64,000 nt of DNA from contig JAHNEJ010001085.1 in NCBI GenBank assembly GCA_022559845.1, positions 86,647 through 150,646 of the forward strand, in the 5' to 3' direction. Below the pieces are notes generated by a model. The model was not told the DNA's origin and ran no database searches. It worked only from the letters and a program-made list of their open reading frames with translations. The position numbers were made by a program, and so were the translations under genes. Source of the DNA: Amorphophallus konjac. Taxonomy: Eukaryota > Streptophyta > Magnoliopsida > Alismatales > Araceae. Shown here in pieces: positions 1 to 11,055 of this stretch; the stretch's first letter is position 1, and each line of letters starts with the position of its first letter.

Positions 1-1520
1 TTGTTCTCTCTCCTGCAGGGGCATAAGAGCACTCAGAAAGGTCAGCCTGGGGTCGCCTTCTGTGCCAAGGTTGATCTCAATCAATTCGTCGACTGTGGCC
101 TGGCCGTGATTTTCAATTTCCGACGGGGCTGGCGATAAATCGACGAAGTCTTGATCTTCATTATCTTCGGGCTCGAGGACGCCGTCCCCCTCTTCTTGTT
201 CCGCATGAAGGGGCGCGGGGGCTGCATCTGTCGCGCATTCCTCGTGGACCGTAGCTGCCGGGTCCGCAGGGTCCGCTGGTGTAGAAAGGCACAAGGCCAT
301 CTCAGGATCTTCTGTATAATCATCGTAGACAGCTCCGGCGGGGGCCGGGGCAGCCGCATCTTCAGGCGCCTGGTATCGGATGGATAGTGTATAGGCTCCC
401 CTTCCGGGGCTGTCCACCACGTGGGGGCGTGGTGGGGCTACCACATAGTCTCCCATTCTGAGCTCGTCCCTGTCAATGAGATTTTGAGCAATGTCTTTGA
501 AGACATAGCAGTCTTCGATGGCGTGGCCCAGTATCTGGTGGTAGGGATAAAACAGTGGGTCCCCACTTCTTCGGGTGTCCTACGGCCTCTTGGACCGTGG
601 GAGGGAGACCTTGCCGTAATGGCAGGCCCAGTCAAAAATATCCCGAGTCTTCTCTCTTGGGAAAGAGTAGGGCTTTTGCAGCTTCTCTTGGAGTGTCAGG
701 CCTTGCCTGGTTGGCCGCCCGGTTAATGGGCTTGCCGTGTCCCTCGTCTCCCTTCTTGACCAGACGGGAACATCGGGACTGGTGTCTCGGGGTCGAGACA
801 TGTAGCCACCCCACGGGCGGAGAGAACCCTGGATGAGGTTGGCAACTAGCGAGGCCAACTCAGCCAGCCGTGCTTTTAACATCTCGATCTCCCGTTGCTG
901 CCTGTGGTACAAGGCGTACATGACGGGGTCATATCGAGGGGAATTTGGGGCATGACCCATGCTTCTGCTTCTTGCTTCGCCAGCAGGCCGAAGTGAGGGC
1001 GCCTCGGCGGTGTGCTCTTGCGAGGCTAGTCTGTCGGAGAGAGAGGGGGTTTTCCCCGTGCAGCAGCGGCGGAGAGGGTTCCAAAGGAACACTTCTTCGT
1101 CTTGTGCCTCCTCAACCGGAGGCCTGGGATATACTTCTTGGTGGGCTTCCCGCAAATCTACAGCCTCCACGGGGTCGTCGCCGGACAAGGCCGAAACTGA
1201 TATCACATCAGTTTCGTAATAATCTTTTGGTGAAAAGCCCAGACCGGGGTGCTTGGTGATTTGCAGCAGCCGCCGATCCAGGTTTGGTGGGTTCCACATT
1301 CCTTCGAACATTTCCTTCCGGCTGGAGGGTTGATAGGGGGGAATCTTTTACTTTCTGACCATTCTGACTGCCTGGTCGGTCATATGGCGGAGTCCCACAA
1401 TGGGGACGTGCGGGTCATGCAACTCGTTAGGAAACCGGCAATCATCGTCTTCCATGACTGGCTTTTCCCCGGCAACATAAAAGATAGTGGATGGCCCCTC
1501 CGGGTTAGGCACTTCAAAGG
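1..1520 (-). pseudogene. Post-protease segment with a second gag-like Cys/His domain
   Basis: After the protease one would expect reverse transcriptase, but none is seen. Instead the minus strand has a linker (1827-1348), an ORF from 1311 to 580 with a helical charged stretch (HRQQREIEMLKARLAEL), then a segment (about 700-430) that closely resembles the gag region near 3900-3650. Both contain a REK/QEK...YSF-R-K block, a W/F-xWA...LP-SKR block, and a YH-x5-H-AIEDCYVFKD block. In this second copy the first Cys of the motif is Tyr. A frameshift near 590 separates the halves, and short frames run to position 1. This may be an internal duplication or an inserted related element. Confidence 0.5.
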
Positions 1521-1523
1521 TCC

Positions 1524-4500
1524 TCAGCCGCTCGGCCGCTTGACAGTCAATCTCTGTAATGGGCTTGATGATCCCTGGCGGGATTTTGACATCCTCCAGC
1601 AGGTCTTCGAGGCAAGGCGTCCCCGGTGTAGAGTAGATAGGGAGAGGGGCTCCCTTAAATACCCCCCCTCTTGTGCAATGAATGGTACATGTGGGGGAGC
1701 CACATAGCCTGGGGGCGGCGGAGGAAACCAACTGCCCGACTCCACTTTCTTCTTCCCTTTGTCTTGGGCGGCTTGGGGGGCCTGCTTCGCCTTCTCTAGA
1801 TATAGATTGGCATCTGACAAGTGACACTCGAACACCTCGAACGGGTGGAGGTCGGCGAAGATTCTGACTTCCTTCCCTTCACAGGGGTACTTGATGCATT
1901 GATGCAGGGTGGAGGGCACCACTCTGTTCTGGTGTAGCCAGGGCCGGCCAAGCAACGCCTTATAGGAGGTGTTGGAGTTGATGACGTGGAACTGGACCTT
2001 GGTGGTGAAGTCATCAAAGGTCAGGCTGAACTCTGCGACCCCCATGGGCACCTCACATTTCTGGTTAAAGCCAGCAATCTTGACATTTCGGACCTCAACC
2101 AGGTGTACATCAAAATAATGCTTCTGGTACACCCGGTATGGGAGTATATTCACTGCTGCCCCCGGGTCGATCAGGACCCTGTTGATGGGCTGGCCGTTCA
2201 GCTGCCCTTTCATGTAGAGGGGCCTGTTATGGCTGCAGGTCGGCAGGAGCATGTCGTCTTCTGTGAAAGCCACAGCTACTTCAGGTGACATTTCTTCTAG
2301 GCAGGCTTCAAGATGTGCTGGCGTCTGGAGAGCGGCAATGATGGCTTGCCGTGTTTCTTCGTCCAAGGACAGCATCTCCCACACGGTAAACCGGGTCGGG
2401 ATCTTCTTGAGGTGTCTGACTATCCGTTCGGCGGCCCGCACCTTGAGTAATTTCATCTCTTCGGGCTTGCCGCGCTTGCCCCCATCCTGAAGCTGGGGTG
2501 TCGGGTCAGGGGATGCCAGCTTTGTGGGCTCTGTGGCAGCCTGCTGAGCCGGCGGGGCCTGCTGGGCTTCCTCCGCCCCCCGCATGAATTCGGCGAGGTT
2601 TGGGATGTCACTGTTGTCCGCTTCTGGCTGAGGAAGAGTTGCCGCCAGCGGAGCTTGAGAGCTGCTTACTTTTTCGGTCGAAGGAGACCCCTGGGAGCGT
2701 GCCTTCCCGCCTGCTCGGGTTAACAGGAATTCGGCGAATGAGGGGGTGCCTCGGCTCCTAGCCCTTACGGGATAGAGACCCGCCGGAGGAGGAATCTCGG
2801 CTCCTCGGACCTCAGGGTCGGGAACCTGGTATGGTTGTTCCCCCCTGAGCATGATGTTGAGGTTATCCTGAGGAGGGCGCCCCCACTTCCTTCCCGACCT
2901 GGTGGCGTGTTGGGAAGTGGAGACTTCAGCTTGATTCACTTCCGGCGGCTCATGGGGTGGCTCTTCTTCTGTTTCCTCCAGGGAAAGGGCAGTGTCAAAT
3001 AAAGCCGAGAGGGTGTTGCAGGCGACGACGACCTCCTTCTTCTTCTTGCCCCTGGGTCTTCTCTTCTTCTTCTTCTTTCCTGCTGCGGCGGATGGCTGCT
3101 CTTGGGGAAATTCAGCCCACAGGGGAGGCTCTTCCTCTGCTTCAGCTTCTGCCCCTAGAGCCAGTTCAAGTGATTTGAACTCCTCCCATGGGACGTACTC
3201 CTTCAGCTCCACGGGCTGGATTTCGGGCTGCTCATAATCTTCAAACCCATCAATAATAGCCTGGAGTCTTTCAACCTCTGGGCTGGTCTTCTTGTGCATC
3301 CGCAGCGGGACAGAGCTCTTTTTATTGTGAGTGGGCCGCCTTACGACTAGCCGGGGGGCCGTGTCGTGGCGAACTGGGCTTACTGGGGGCGGTGCAGGCC
3401 GGGATGTCGCGTCCCTCAGACGAACTCCGGGGCTGGGTCGAGGGACGTGTGCTCTTCTATTCTTTCTAGTTGCAGTCTGCCAATCTCCTTGATCCTGAGC
3501 CGGGGTCATGATGAAGGTCTCATAAGTGGCGCGGGCGCAGGCCTCCGCCCACTCCTCAGGCAACTCCTGGTATAGCGAGACCATGTTGACAGTGGAGGTT
3601 ATGCTGGGCAACTCATGCGGTTGCGGGGGGTCCACTCTATGCTCCCCCATGTCCAGCTCCCCATTCTTGATCAAGGACTCAATGACATCCTTGAAGACAT
3701 AGCAGTCTTCAATGGTATGCCAGAGCACTCGGTGGTACGGGCAGAAGCGCGGGTCGTCCTTTTTCTTTAGATCACCGGACCTTTTCGATTCTGGCAGTGT
3801 AATTTTGTTGTAGCTGGTTGCCCATTCGAACAGAAGCTTAGACTTGTCCCGGGCAAAGGAATACAGCTTATTCCTCATCTTCTCCCTTAGTGAGGGGCCC
3901 TCCCGCCGTTCTGCGGCTCTGGGCGGAGGAAGGTCGGCAGCCCCCTTGGCTTTATCTTTCTGTTTTTTAAAAGCCTGGAAATATAATGTGTGCACCTGAG
4001 GGGAAGCCGGCTTCTTCTCTGCCTGCCTGGCTCTTTGGCTTGACATGGCCGGGGTGGAGGAGTATCGGGCCAAAAATGCCTCGATCTCTGCTACCACGTT
4101 GTTCAGGCGGTCAAATGTCTTGACCTCGGCGCCGATCATTCTTTCCAGGATTTCTTTCTTCAAGTTCTGTTTGCAGATCTGCACCGCATCCTCTTGGTGT
4201 GGGGGACGCCTGCACCTCATGCTGAGGTTCCTCCATCTCTTGATATAGTCGAGGGCCGACTCGTCATTCTTCTGTCTTGTGGCGTAAAGTTCTGCCACGG
4301 TGACCTCCCGCTCCGCAACATAAAATCTCTCTTTGAACTTCTTTTGCATGTCGGGCCAGTCGGCGACAGACCCGGATGGCGGCCGGAGTACCACTCAAAG
4401 GCAAACCCGGTGAGTGTCGAGCAGAAGAACTTCAGGAGGTAGGCCTCATCAGCAGCCAAGTCCCCCATGACATTCACATAATAAGCAATGTGCTCCCTGG

Positions 4501-5285
4501 GGGACCCTTGCCCGTTGAACTTTTCAAACTTGGGTGGCTTGGTGACGCCTACCGGTAACTTCTTCGTAGCATAGTGAGCCGGGTAGGTCACCCTATAGAC
4601 ATCGAATGGCGTATGATCCCCGTCGCCTCTCTCGACCAGTTTCATGTCTATCATCTGTTCCAGCATCAACCGGCTAACCGTTGCTGGGTCGACCGGACTC
4701 GGATAAAAATGAGCGGGCTGCGCGCTCGGGGTGGCCAGCACGGTCGCCTGGGGGGGCCATGAGGGACCCTTGGGAAGGTGAGGCCTGTGATGGGGCCGGT
4801 GCGGTGCAGTGTGCCTGCTGCAGTGGCACGCCCCCGAGAGGATTGAGGGCTGCTGGGAGGGCTGCTTCTGAAGACTGCCCCCTGTCCCTGGGTACTTCGG
4901 GTATAACCTCGGTCTTCCAGGACATCGGGGGCGGTATGTTCCGCTCATTCAATTGCTTTTGAAGTGATTCAATTTCCTGCTGGAACTGCTGCATCATGAG
5001 CAGCATTGCCGGGTCAACCGTAGGGAGGCTGGGCATGCCCCCTGTCTCCTCGGTCGGGGCGTCCTCGGATGATGTCGAGGGTCCGCCACTCGTGTCGCCG
5101 GTGGTGACCACATTGGCCGTGAGTGCCGAGAGGGGCTCTTCAGGTAAGGTCCCTTCGGGGCCTGTGGGTGCCACACCGCCTGCCGCTCTCCTTCTTCTGG
5201 TGAGGGGTCCCGGCCTGACGGCGATTCTGGCCACTTCTTCCGGATCGGTGGGCAAGGCCCCGTACCGGCCTTGAACTCCTGCCAT
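1524..5285 (-). pseudogene. Gag and aspartic protease of the Tat/Ogre-type element, frameshifted
   Basis: Translation begins at the ATG at 5285 (MAGVQGRYG) and moves through three frames, with shifts near 4760 and 4385. The first part is Pro/Ser-rich with a short coiled-coil-like stretch (QQFQQEIESLQKQL). The middle (about 4650-4050) is a retrotransposon gag core, with FEKFNGQGSPREHIAYY, then WPDMQKKFKERFY and DYIKRWRNLSMRC. A Cys/His motif C-x2-H-x5-H-x4-C lies near 3700. The end (about 2260-1830) is a retropepsin-like protease with active-site LIDPGAAVN and flap/ALLGRPW signature. The active-site triplet is DPG rather than the usual DSG or DTG. Gag packages the RNA and the protease matures the polyprotein. 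The two shifts and the unusual triplet suggest a defective copy. Confidence 0.8.
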
Positions 5286-5762
5286 GTTGCAGGTGAATGT
5301 TTGCCATCTCTTGTTCTTGCTTCTCTTTGTCTCCCTCCTAGACGATCTTCCTGGGAACACCAGTCTGTCGAAGACAGATCGTCAGGGCGGCGTTTCCTCC
5401 CGTACGGGGGACTGGCGCGGCTCCTCCGAGCGATTCCTCGACTCCGCGCTGGGTGCGGGTCGGGCTCCTTCTTCTGGGAAAGCGGAGGCCATTGCCCCCA
5501 GCAGTCTCTGGCGGCCGGCGGGGGTGCTACCCGGGCCTCGAAGGTAATTCCTCATAGCCTGCTTGATCCCTTCCCACTCCTGATCAGGGAGAGCAGCCTG
5601 CGGTTGCATGTCGATGATAGTGGCAGGGGGAGAATAGGCCTTGAGTGCTGGGCGAGCAGCATTGTGTCGGCGCCCTCGGGGACGGCGGTGGACATTCTCG
5701 GACGGCACCGGGATGACGGGTGCCGGTCGGAGAGTTGGGGTTATCACGTCGACCCTGCCATC

Positions 5763-6461
5763 TCATCGGGCCCTCCTCGGGCGGGAAGTGCTGGGCCCTG
5801 CCTGGGCGGGTGCAGTGGGCTGGGCCTCCTTGGGTACCCAGACTTGCTTTAGTTTGGCCGGCCTGTGAGCCGGCGCCTTTTTCAGTGCCGCAGCTGGGGT
5901 TGCGGGCGTGGCCCTCTCTTTCAGCTTCTCCAGTCCTTGAAAAGAGTTACGGACTGGGACGGTCGGGACGATACGGTCCGGTGTCACTTGGGACCTCTGC
6001 CCGTCCAAACGGACTCGGAGGGCCCCAACAGTCATGGACTTTCTGGAGTTGGATGAGCGACGCCCCGAGCCGGCGCCGGTGTTGTTCCTCCAAAGCCTTC
6101 TTTGGTGGGATGCTGACCCATGGTGGGAAGGGCCGGTAGTTTGGTGCACGTGGTGCACGTGGTGCACGTTGCAGCTCAGCGTCGTTGTGGGGACGCTGTT
6201 GTTGTTCTTGGTCGTAGCTCGGCCGACAGCAGCTTCGACGGCCCCCGGAGCGGGAGCGTTGATCTGGGACTCCTCGGGCGCCTTCACCTCAAGAATGTTG
6301 ACAAAGGCCACCCCCAATAAGTTGGGGAAGCCTACGGTGGGAGGGAAGCTCCCGAAGCTGAGTGGGACCGCCAGGTAGCCACCTCGGACATGGTTCTCGA
6401 CGGGCTGAGGGCCGCAAGTGACAGCCATGGTTGGCACCATGATGCAATGCTTTCTCGGCAT
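5763..6461 (-). CDS. Extra ORF upstream of gag in the Tat/Ogre-type element
   Basis: This 232-residue ORF lies between the primer-binding site and gag, where Ogre-like elements carry an additional ORF of unknown function. It starts at an ATG (MPRKHCIM). Residues about 15-65 look globular (GGYLAVPLSFGSFPPTVG). The rest is rich in A, P, S and T with basic patches. Near residue 100 a triplicated HHV motif reflects the plus-strand direct repeat GTGCACGTG at 6147-6170. The stretch RPAKLKQVWVPK near residue 210 recalls leader or linker regions in plant retroelement polyproteins. No enzyme domain is visible and I do not assign a function. It could be fused to gag in the complete polyprotein. Confidence 0.55.
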   Translation of the reverse strand: MPRKHCIMVPTMAVTCGPQPVENHVRGGYLAVPLSFGSFPPTVGFPNLLGVAFVNILEVKAPEESQINAPAPGAVEAAVGRATTKNNNSVPTTTLSCNVHHVHHVHQTTGPSHHGSASHQRRLWRNNTGAGSGRRSSNSRKSMTVGALRVRLDGQRSQVTPDRIVPTVPVRNSFQGLEKLKERATPATPAAALKKAPAHRPAKLKQVWVPKEAQPTAPAQAGPSTSRPRRAR

Positions 6462-6540
6462 TTGGCAAAGTAACGCAATTAGTATTACAAGAAGGGGGCC
6501 GCGGGGCCCCTAATTTCGGCAAAGAGATGAGGGGTGGATC

Positions 6541-6559
6541 GGTCCCACCGGGCGTGCCA
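6541..6559 (-). other. Primer-binding site of the Tat/Ogre-type element
   Basis: The minus strand reads TGGCACGCCCGGTGGGACC starting 4 bases (GTTC) after the LTR terminus at 6564. A tRNA-complementary stretch beginning TGG directly after an LTR end is the normal place for the minus-strand DNA primer site. I have not assigned the tRNA. Matching the 3' ends of the host tRNAs would settle it. Confidence 0.7.
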
Positions 6560-7718
6560 GAACTGTGGACGCACTTTTAATTCGCTGGTTCGGGTGGTTT
6601 CGTCTATTAAGTGCGTGGGCGTGCCAGTCACCGAAGTGACGATTTATTCAGGCTCCGAAGAGGCCATGGTGCGCTCGATCTGACTTCGTCAGGCGATTGT
6701 GTGGTTCGCGTCGCGACCAGATCCCGTCGTGCCATAAAGGTCACGACGTCATTTACATCCCCCATACGAGGGAATACCCTTGATTAATTGTCGAAATTAG
6801 GGGCCCTGCGGCCGAGGAGAATGATACTAACTGCGCAAGGTAGAAGTAGGAATAAATCACACCAAAGTCCGCATCAAGGTACGAGCCACTTGCCATGTCG
6901 GTCCTCGGTGGACCTTTTCATATTCGGACACGGGTCCGTGATAGAAACGTGACGGAAAACTGGGGCGATAAATGAATTCGATCTGATTAGAATGTCGGCC
7001 CAAGACTAGGTCGGGGCACGGTCATGTCAGGACGAATCCCAAGACTCAGGCCCGGCCTGCGAGGGCGGCATCACTGTTCCTTCTGCGTCGAGTCACGGAG
7101 AGAGAGGGCTGCAATGTAGAATTATTAATACCTTGTAATGTTTTATCATTATTACTCTTATTATCATGTTGCTCATTCCTCTTCCCGCATCTGTTCCGGG
7201 TAACTTCCCTTATCTTACTTATTGCTATTATTGCCCCCCCCCCCTTTATTATTATTATTATTATTGCCATTTATTTCATTCGTCATCATTTTTTTGTACG
7301 GATATGTTCAGGTTTATTTATTCATCATGACTTTTATTAGTTTGTCGGTGCTGCCATTAGATGCCTATATGTATATATATGTGTGTGTATTCATATATTG
7401 TGTATATATATACATATTTATTATTATTTTCTTTGGGGGAGCTGGCCCCTAGTGGGTTGGAAAGGGGGGGCTAAAAGGGGAGTGTATCGCTGAAGGAAGG
7501 TGGGCGGAAGAGTGTGCCGGCGAAGGGCTGGGGATGGGTGCCGCTGAAGGGCTTAAGGAGGTGTACCGGCGAAGGAGGGCGGCGGGTGTACCGGCGAAGG
7601 GCTGGAGTTATATGCCGTTGAAGGGCATGAGGAGGGCGTACCGGTGAAGGTTTGAAGGAAGTGTACCGCTGGGGCGATGGCTGGGGAGTGTGTCGGTGAG
7701 GGAGGGGGGATAACATAA

Positions 7719-8580
7719 AGTCTGTACGTTCCTCAGCCTAAAGTCTGTACATTGTCTATTCAACCAGCACACAAAGTCTATACGTCCTTTAGTCTAAAGT
7801 CTGTACACTGCGGCTCAAAGTCTATACATTGCCCATTGGCTACAGTTCAAAGTCTGTACATTGGCCAGGATAAAGTCTATACACTGCAGCTCAAAGTCTA
7901 TACGTTGGCCAGCATAAAGTCTATATGTTACAGTTCAAAGTCTGTACGTTGTCCCTTAAAGTCTATACATTGCCCGGCTCAAAGTCTATACATTGCCCAT
8001 TAAAGTCTATACATTCTTCATTGGCTGCAGATCAAAGTCTATACGTTGCAGCTCGAAGTCTATACATTATTCATTGGCTGCAGGTCAAAGTCTATACGTC
8101 GCAGCTCGAAGTCTATACATTGCAGCTCGAAGTCTACACATTGGCCAGCCCAAAGTCTGTACATTGGCCAGCATTCATCAGCTCAAAGTCTGTACATTGG
8201 CCAGCATAAAGTCTATACATTGCAGCCCAAAGTCTATACATTGGCCAGCATAAAGTCTATACATTGCAGCTCAAAGTCTATACATTGGCCAGCATTCATC
8301 AGCCCAAAGTCTGTACATTGGCCAGCATAAAGTCTATACATTGCAGCCCAAAGTCTATACATTGGCCAGCATAAAGTCTATACATTGCAGCTCAAAGTCT
8401 GTACGCTGCAGCATGAAGTCTATACATTGGCTGACCCAAAGTCTGCACGTTGCAATATGAAGTCTGTACATTCTTCAGCCTATTCAACTCAAAGTCTGTA
8501 CGTTGCCCATGCAATCAACATACGAAGTCTATACGTTGCTTGCTGCTGCGTTTGTGCCACCATCTGCCAAGTCTGTACAC
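7719..8580 (+). repeat. Tandem array of about 34 copies of a 20-22 bp AAAGTCTRTACATTG unit
   Basis: The core AAAGTCTATACATTG or AAAGTCTGTACATTG recurs about every 21 bp, roughly 34 times. Most cores carry one of two spacers, GGCCAGCAT or GCAGCTC/GCAGCCC, which often alternate. This gives a dimeric unit near 43 bp and, around 8160-8400, a larger unit that includes the insert TCATCAG. The array lies in R/U5 of the LTR. It is not a CRISPR array: spacers are repetitive, units are too short, and the host is eukaryotic. Confidence 0.9.
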
Positions 8581-10214
8581 TGGATCCCGTTGAGACGGTG
8601 GATGAAGGTGTACCGGCGAAGGGAGAGAGGCGAAGGGAGGGAGTGTACCGCTGGGGAATGGAGTGTGCCGCTGGATGCAAAAAGGGGTGTGCCGCTAGGG
8701 GTAGCAAGGGTGTACCGCCAAGGGTAATGAGAGTGTACTGCTGGGGCCTAGCAGAGGGTGGTAGAGTGTGCCGGCGAAGGACCAAATGCGTGCACCGTTG
8801 AAGGCGCTGAGGGAAGTGTGCCGGCAAAGGGGAGAATGAGCTAGTGGGAGAGGGATGAAGGCGTACCGGTGAAGGTTACTGGAGTGTGCCGCCGGGGGCA
8901 CGACAGAGCGTGCCGGTGAAGGTTGGGATCTTCTATTATTTGTTTTTAAGGCTTTTCTTTTCTTCGTTTATTGATTTTTATACAGTCTTATATAAACTTC
9001 TTATTTCCTTGGTTCTGTTCAACCTTTTTGCTCACAAGTCAGACGTCTGATATGTTATGTCGTTATTCAGTTCAGTTCTTCTCACGCTACCGGCAGTGGC
9101 TCGATTAGTCGGAAAGTTTTATCGTTGATCGTTCTGTTTGTTTGTTGCTTCCTTTTGCCTTTTTAACATGTTGTTATTTTCTGACAAAAATTCGGCAGCA
9201 TCTCCCCTTGACCCGAGCGTAAGGGAGGTAAAGGGGACGCGCCCACATGGAGTGGCGGAACCCAATAACCGAAGGTGGGCGCCCGAGGGCAACAACACCT
9301 TTATAGAACCTCGGAAAACACGAAGGAAGAAACAATGGGCTGAAGGCCCCTTGGGTTAGACAAGGTGGACTGGGGCTCAAAAAAAAAGGTGTATCGCTGA
9401 GGGCCTGAAAGGTGTGCCGTTGAGGGCCAACAGGGGGGTGTACCGCTGAAGGCTGAAAAGGGTGTACCGGCCAAGGGCCAACGGGGTGTGCCACCGAGGG
9501 CCAAAAGGTGCGTCGCTGGGAGATAGAAGGGGAGCTAAGTGTGTGGGCTGGGAGGCTTGCAGATTACTCAGGAAAATGAGGGGAGTTCAAGGCCAAGGGT
9601 GGGCCACTGGTAGCTGGGTGTTCGGAGAGAGAACAAGGGTCTCCCTCTCTCCTCAAGCCGGTGGGCGTAATGGATGGCCATGGAGGGGAGTGAAGAGCCC
9701 ATGAGGCCTAAACTCATAGGGGAGGAATCACATTGCTACGGAGACTCCAAAAACACCGGAAGAAAAGAGAGGATGAACAACACACCGTGCATTGTGAAGG
9801 CGGGAGTAAACCAACAGAAATAGCAGGAAAGACCCAAGAAGGGCGATTTTTCATTCATGGGAAGCAAAGGGCCGAGGCCCTACATATACATTGACGGACA
9901 CACCCGAGCCAAGGCTACGGGCAAGAAAGAAAACCCAAGAGCAAAAGAAAGGGAAGAGAAAAATAAAGAAAACCACGGAAGGGAAGGCATTGGGGGCTGA
10001 AGTGGGGACGACCGTCCACCCTCCTTGTCCCACGACTCCCCCCTAGTACACTCAACTCTCTTCCTCTCTTACTCTCTCTTCTTCCCGGTGACCGTCGGAG
10101 GAGATTCACGTCGGAACGCCTCTTCCTCCTTTCTCTCTTCTCCTCTCTCCCTTTGCTCTATGTGTCTGTCTCTTCGTCTCCGTCCCCCCCCTCTCTGTGT
10201 CGAAAATGGGAGTC

Positions 10215-10221
10215 TTTTATA
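10215..10221 (-). promoter_or_regulatory. TATA box of the Tat/Ogre LTR
   Basis: The minus strand reads TATAAAA within GAGTATAAAAGACTC, about 900 bp from the upstream LTR end. A start about 25-30 bp downstream (near 10185-10190) would make U3 about 0.9 kb and R+U5 about 3.6 kb. Most of the tandem repeats would then be transcribed, while the 10.43-10.86 kb hairpin array would lie in U3 next to the promoter. The box is seen; the start site is inferred. Confidence 0.6.
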
Positions 10222-10424
10222 CTCCCAACAGCGGGAGCTTTGAGCACGGCCGTCGAAGGCGGGAAGTAGCCCGTGATCATGGGGGCTTGACCTCCTCTGT
10301 CCTGGCTGTCAGTGGAGTAGCATGCGTGGCCCAACGATCGGCTGACACCTCGGACGGCTTGCTGCGCGCCAAGGATACGTAGGGCATGGGCTTCACGTCG
10401 TCCCGCCGTTGAAAAGCCTTCATG

Positions 10425-10860
10425 CTGTGCCGCTGGCGGGCTGAACAAGCGTGCCGTGGGGAAGCCAAAAGGGCGTGCCGCTGGAGCATAAAACAGGCGT
10501 GCCGCTAAAGACTCAGCAGCGTGTGCCGCTGAGGGCCCAAAGGGGCGTGCCGCTGAATGGCTTGAAGGGCGTGCCGCTGGAGCCCTGGATGGGCATGCCG
10601 CTGAAGAACCCCCTGGGGGTGTACCGCTGAAAAACCCCTTTGGGGGTGTACCGCTGAAGCCCCGAACGGGCTGTGCCGCCGAAGCCCAAAGGGCTGTGCC
10701 GCTGAACACCCAAAGGGGTGTGCCGGTGAAGAACAAAGGGCGTACCGCTGGGGCCCCCTCCCTGGGTGTACCGCTGAGGCCACCCCCCAGGGGGTGTGCT
10801 GCTGAAGCCCTGGGCCGTGCCGCTGGGAACCTGAAGGGGGGTGCCGATGGAGGGCTCCTT
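10425..10860 (+). repeat. LTR minisatellite: GTGYRCCGCTGAA core with small hairpins between cores
   Basis: About 15 copies of a core close to GTGTGCCGCTGAA or GTGTACCGCTGAA are spaced about 24-32 bp apart. The spacers often form short inverted repeats that differ in sequence from unit to unit but stay paired, for example AGCCC/GGGCT at 10683-10695 and CACCCCC/GGGGGTG at 10781-10796. Looser copies of the same core occur at 7470-7705, 8600-8925 and 9385-9515. Confidence 0.85.
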
Positions 10861-11055
10861 GGGGGCTGGGCGTGCTTTTGAGCCCGTCCTGAGCCCGTTA
10901 TGGACACGAGTCATGGCCTGTTTAGCTTTCTCCGGGGCTCACGGATTGTGGGGCTCTTTATGATTGGTTTCTCTTCAATGTCGTGACTCCGGAGACGGCT
11001 TCACAGCAGTATGCGTATTTGGGGAGCCCGGGCGATCAGTCTTTCCGGGGCTTCT

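Noticed and set aside
7719..8580. CRISPR-like array of short repeats
   Set aside because: Spacers are themselves repeated, units are about 21 bp, there are no cas genes, and the array lies in a plant retrotransposon LTR.
10158..10907. Minus-strand 249-codon frame in the LTR
   Set aside because: It is a translation of the CCGCTGAA tandem array and spans the LTR promoter; no domain features.
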